This document shows, piece after piece, positions 4,739 to 5,009 of a stretch of DNA of 5,009 nt. The stretch's first letter is position 1; every line of letters begins with the position of its first letter. Source of the DNA: Thermoplasmata archaeon. GTDB taxonomy: Archaea; Thermoplasmatota; Thermoplasmata; Thermoplasmatales; Thermoplasmataceae. Under the pieces are notes generated by a model. The model was not told the origin of the DNA. It did no database searches and saw only the letters and a program-made list of their open reading frames with translations. Made by a program: the position numbers and the translations under genes. The stretch is taken from NCBI GenBank assembly GCA_021799755.1, contig JAJYZU010000090.1:1-5009 (forward strand), given 5' to 3'.

Positions 4739-5009
4739 TAGACATACAGGAGACAAAGAAGGTAAATAATGCGATGATTGAGATAATGAAACAGTCTCTG
4801 GCTGATCCACGTATAATGCTCTCAATGGAAGGATATCTTGTTACGAGTGATTCCAGCCAGAATCCCCACACTTCCATAGAGATATTCCTGAATAGCATGG
4901 ATCTCAGGGGATATACAGTGATGGGAGAAATTCTGAGCAAGGAATTCGGCTTAGGCTATTCCATCGATAGCTTTGTCATCCCTGCCAATCATGATGTGCA
5001 TGAGAGACT
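4735..5009 (+). CDS. Protein of unknown function, 3' partial
   Basis: The frame opens with ATG overlapping the stop of the winged-helix gene (ATGA) and stays open to the right edge, giving 91 complete codons. The visible part starts with an amphipathic helix (MIDIQETKKVNNAMIEIMKQ), then EGYLVTSDSS, a strand SIEIFLNSM (47-55), a helix YTVMGEILSKEFG (60-72) and a strand SIDSFVIPAN (76-85). This alternation suggests an alpha/beta fold, but no family is recognised and the remainder is missing. Codon use (AGG, ATA, CTG) again looks like the left block. The shared junction sequence and the overlap make it part of the same operon as the winged-helix gene. Confidence 0.74.
   Translation, partial: MIDIQETKKVNNAMIEIMKQSLADPRIMLSMEGYLVTSDSSQNPHTSIEIFLNSMDLRGYTVMGEILSKEFGLGYSIDSFVIPANHDVHER

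Noticed and set aside
1..5009. tRNA, rRNA, CRISPR array, insertion sequence or long inverted repeats
   Set aside because: No cloverleaf-type sequence, spaced repeat array, transposase motif or long palindrome was seen by eye; nearly all of the window is explained by coding sequence.

Overview
This window reads as a gene-dense, single-direction block of an archaeal accessory element (virus, provirus or plasmid). All supported genes are on the + strand. Three signals point to Archaea. (1) There is a TATA box of archaeal type (TTTTAAATA, 2877-2885) about 26 bases before an ATG that has no Shine-Dalgarno (SD) sequence, the layout of a leaderless archaeal promoter. (2) Genes inside the operons have purine-rich SD sequences resembling GGAGGTGAT. 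(3) Arginine is mostly AGG and isoleucine often ATA in the left two thirds. This would suit Thermoplasmata or another mid-GC archaeal lineage, but the sequence does not fix the host.

Left block (1-2870). A small membrane protein cut by the window edge is followed by a possible 15-codon micro-gene, a 220-residue helical protein of unknown function, a 135-residue acidic protein, and a 509-residue P-loop ATPase. The genes abut or overlap, so they probably form one transcript. The ATPase has clear Walker A and Walker B motifs and a following segment that fits the FtsK/HerA/viral-packaging superfamily. It ends in a long, highly charged coil. The acidic protein just upstream looks like a free-standing copy of the ATPase N-terminal domain. 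The block could form a membrane-linked DNA-translocation or packaging module; that role is inferred.

Right block (2871-5009). A new promoter at 2877 starts a second operon of at least seven small genes, most of them coupled by overlaps or very short gaps. They encode a beta-rich protein, two small acidic or charged proteins of unknown function, a zinc-ribbon protein, another unknown, a winged-helix protein, and a protein cut by the right edge. The middle of this block (about 3300-4430) is AT-richer and uses fewer AGG codons than its surroundings, which suggests a different origin. Two successive gene junctions (4434-4451 and 4721-4738) are nearly identical 18-base sequences.

No RNA genes, CRISPR arrays, insertion sequences, integrase, replication protein or capsid gene are visible. 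The type of element therefore stays open.
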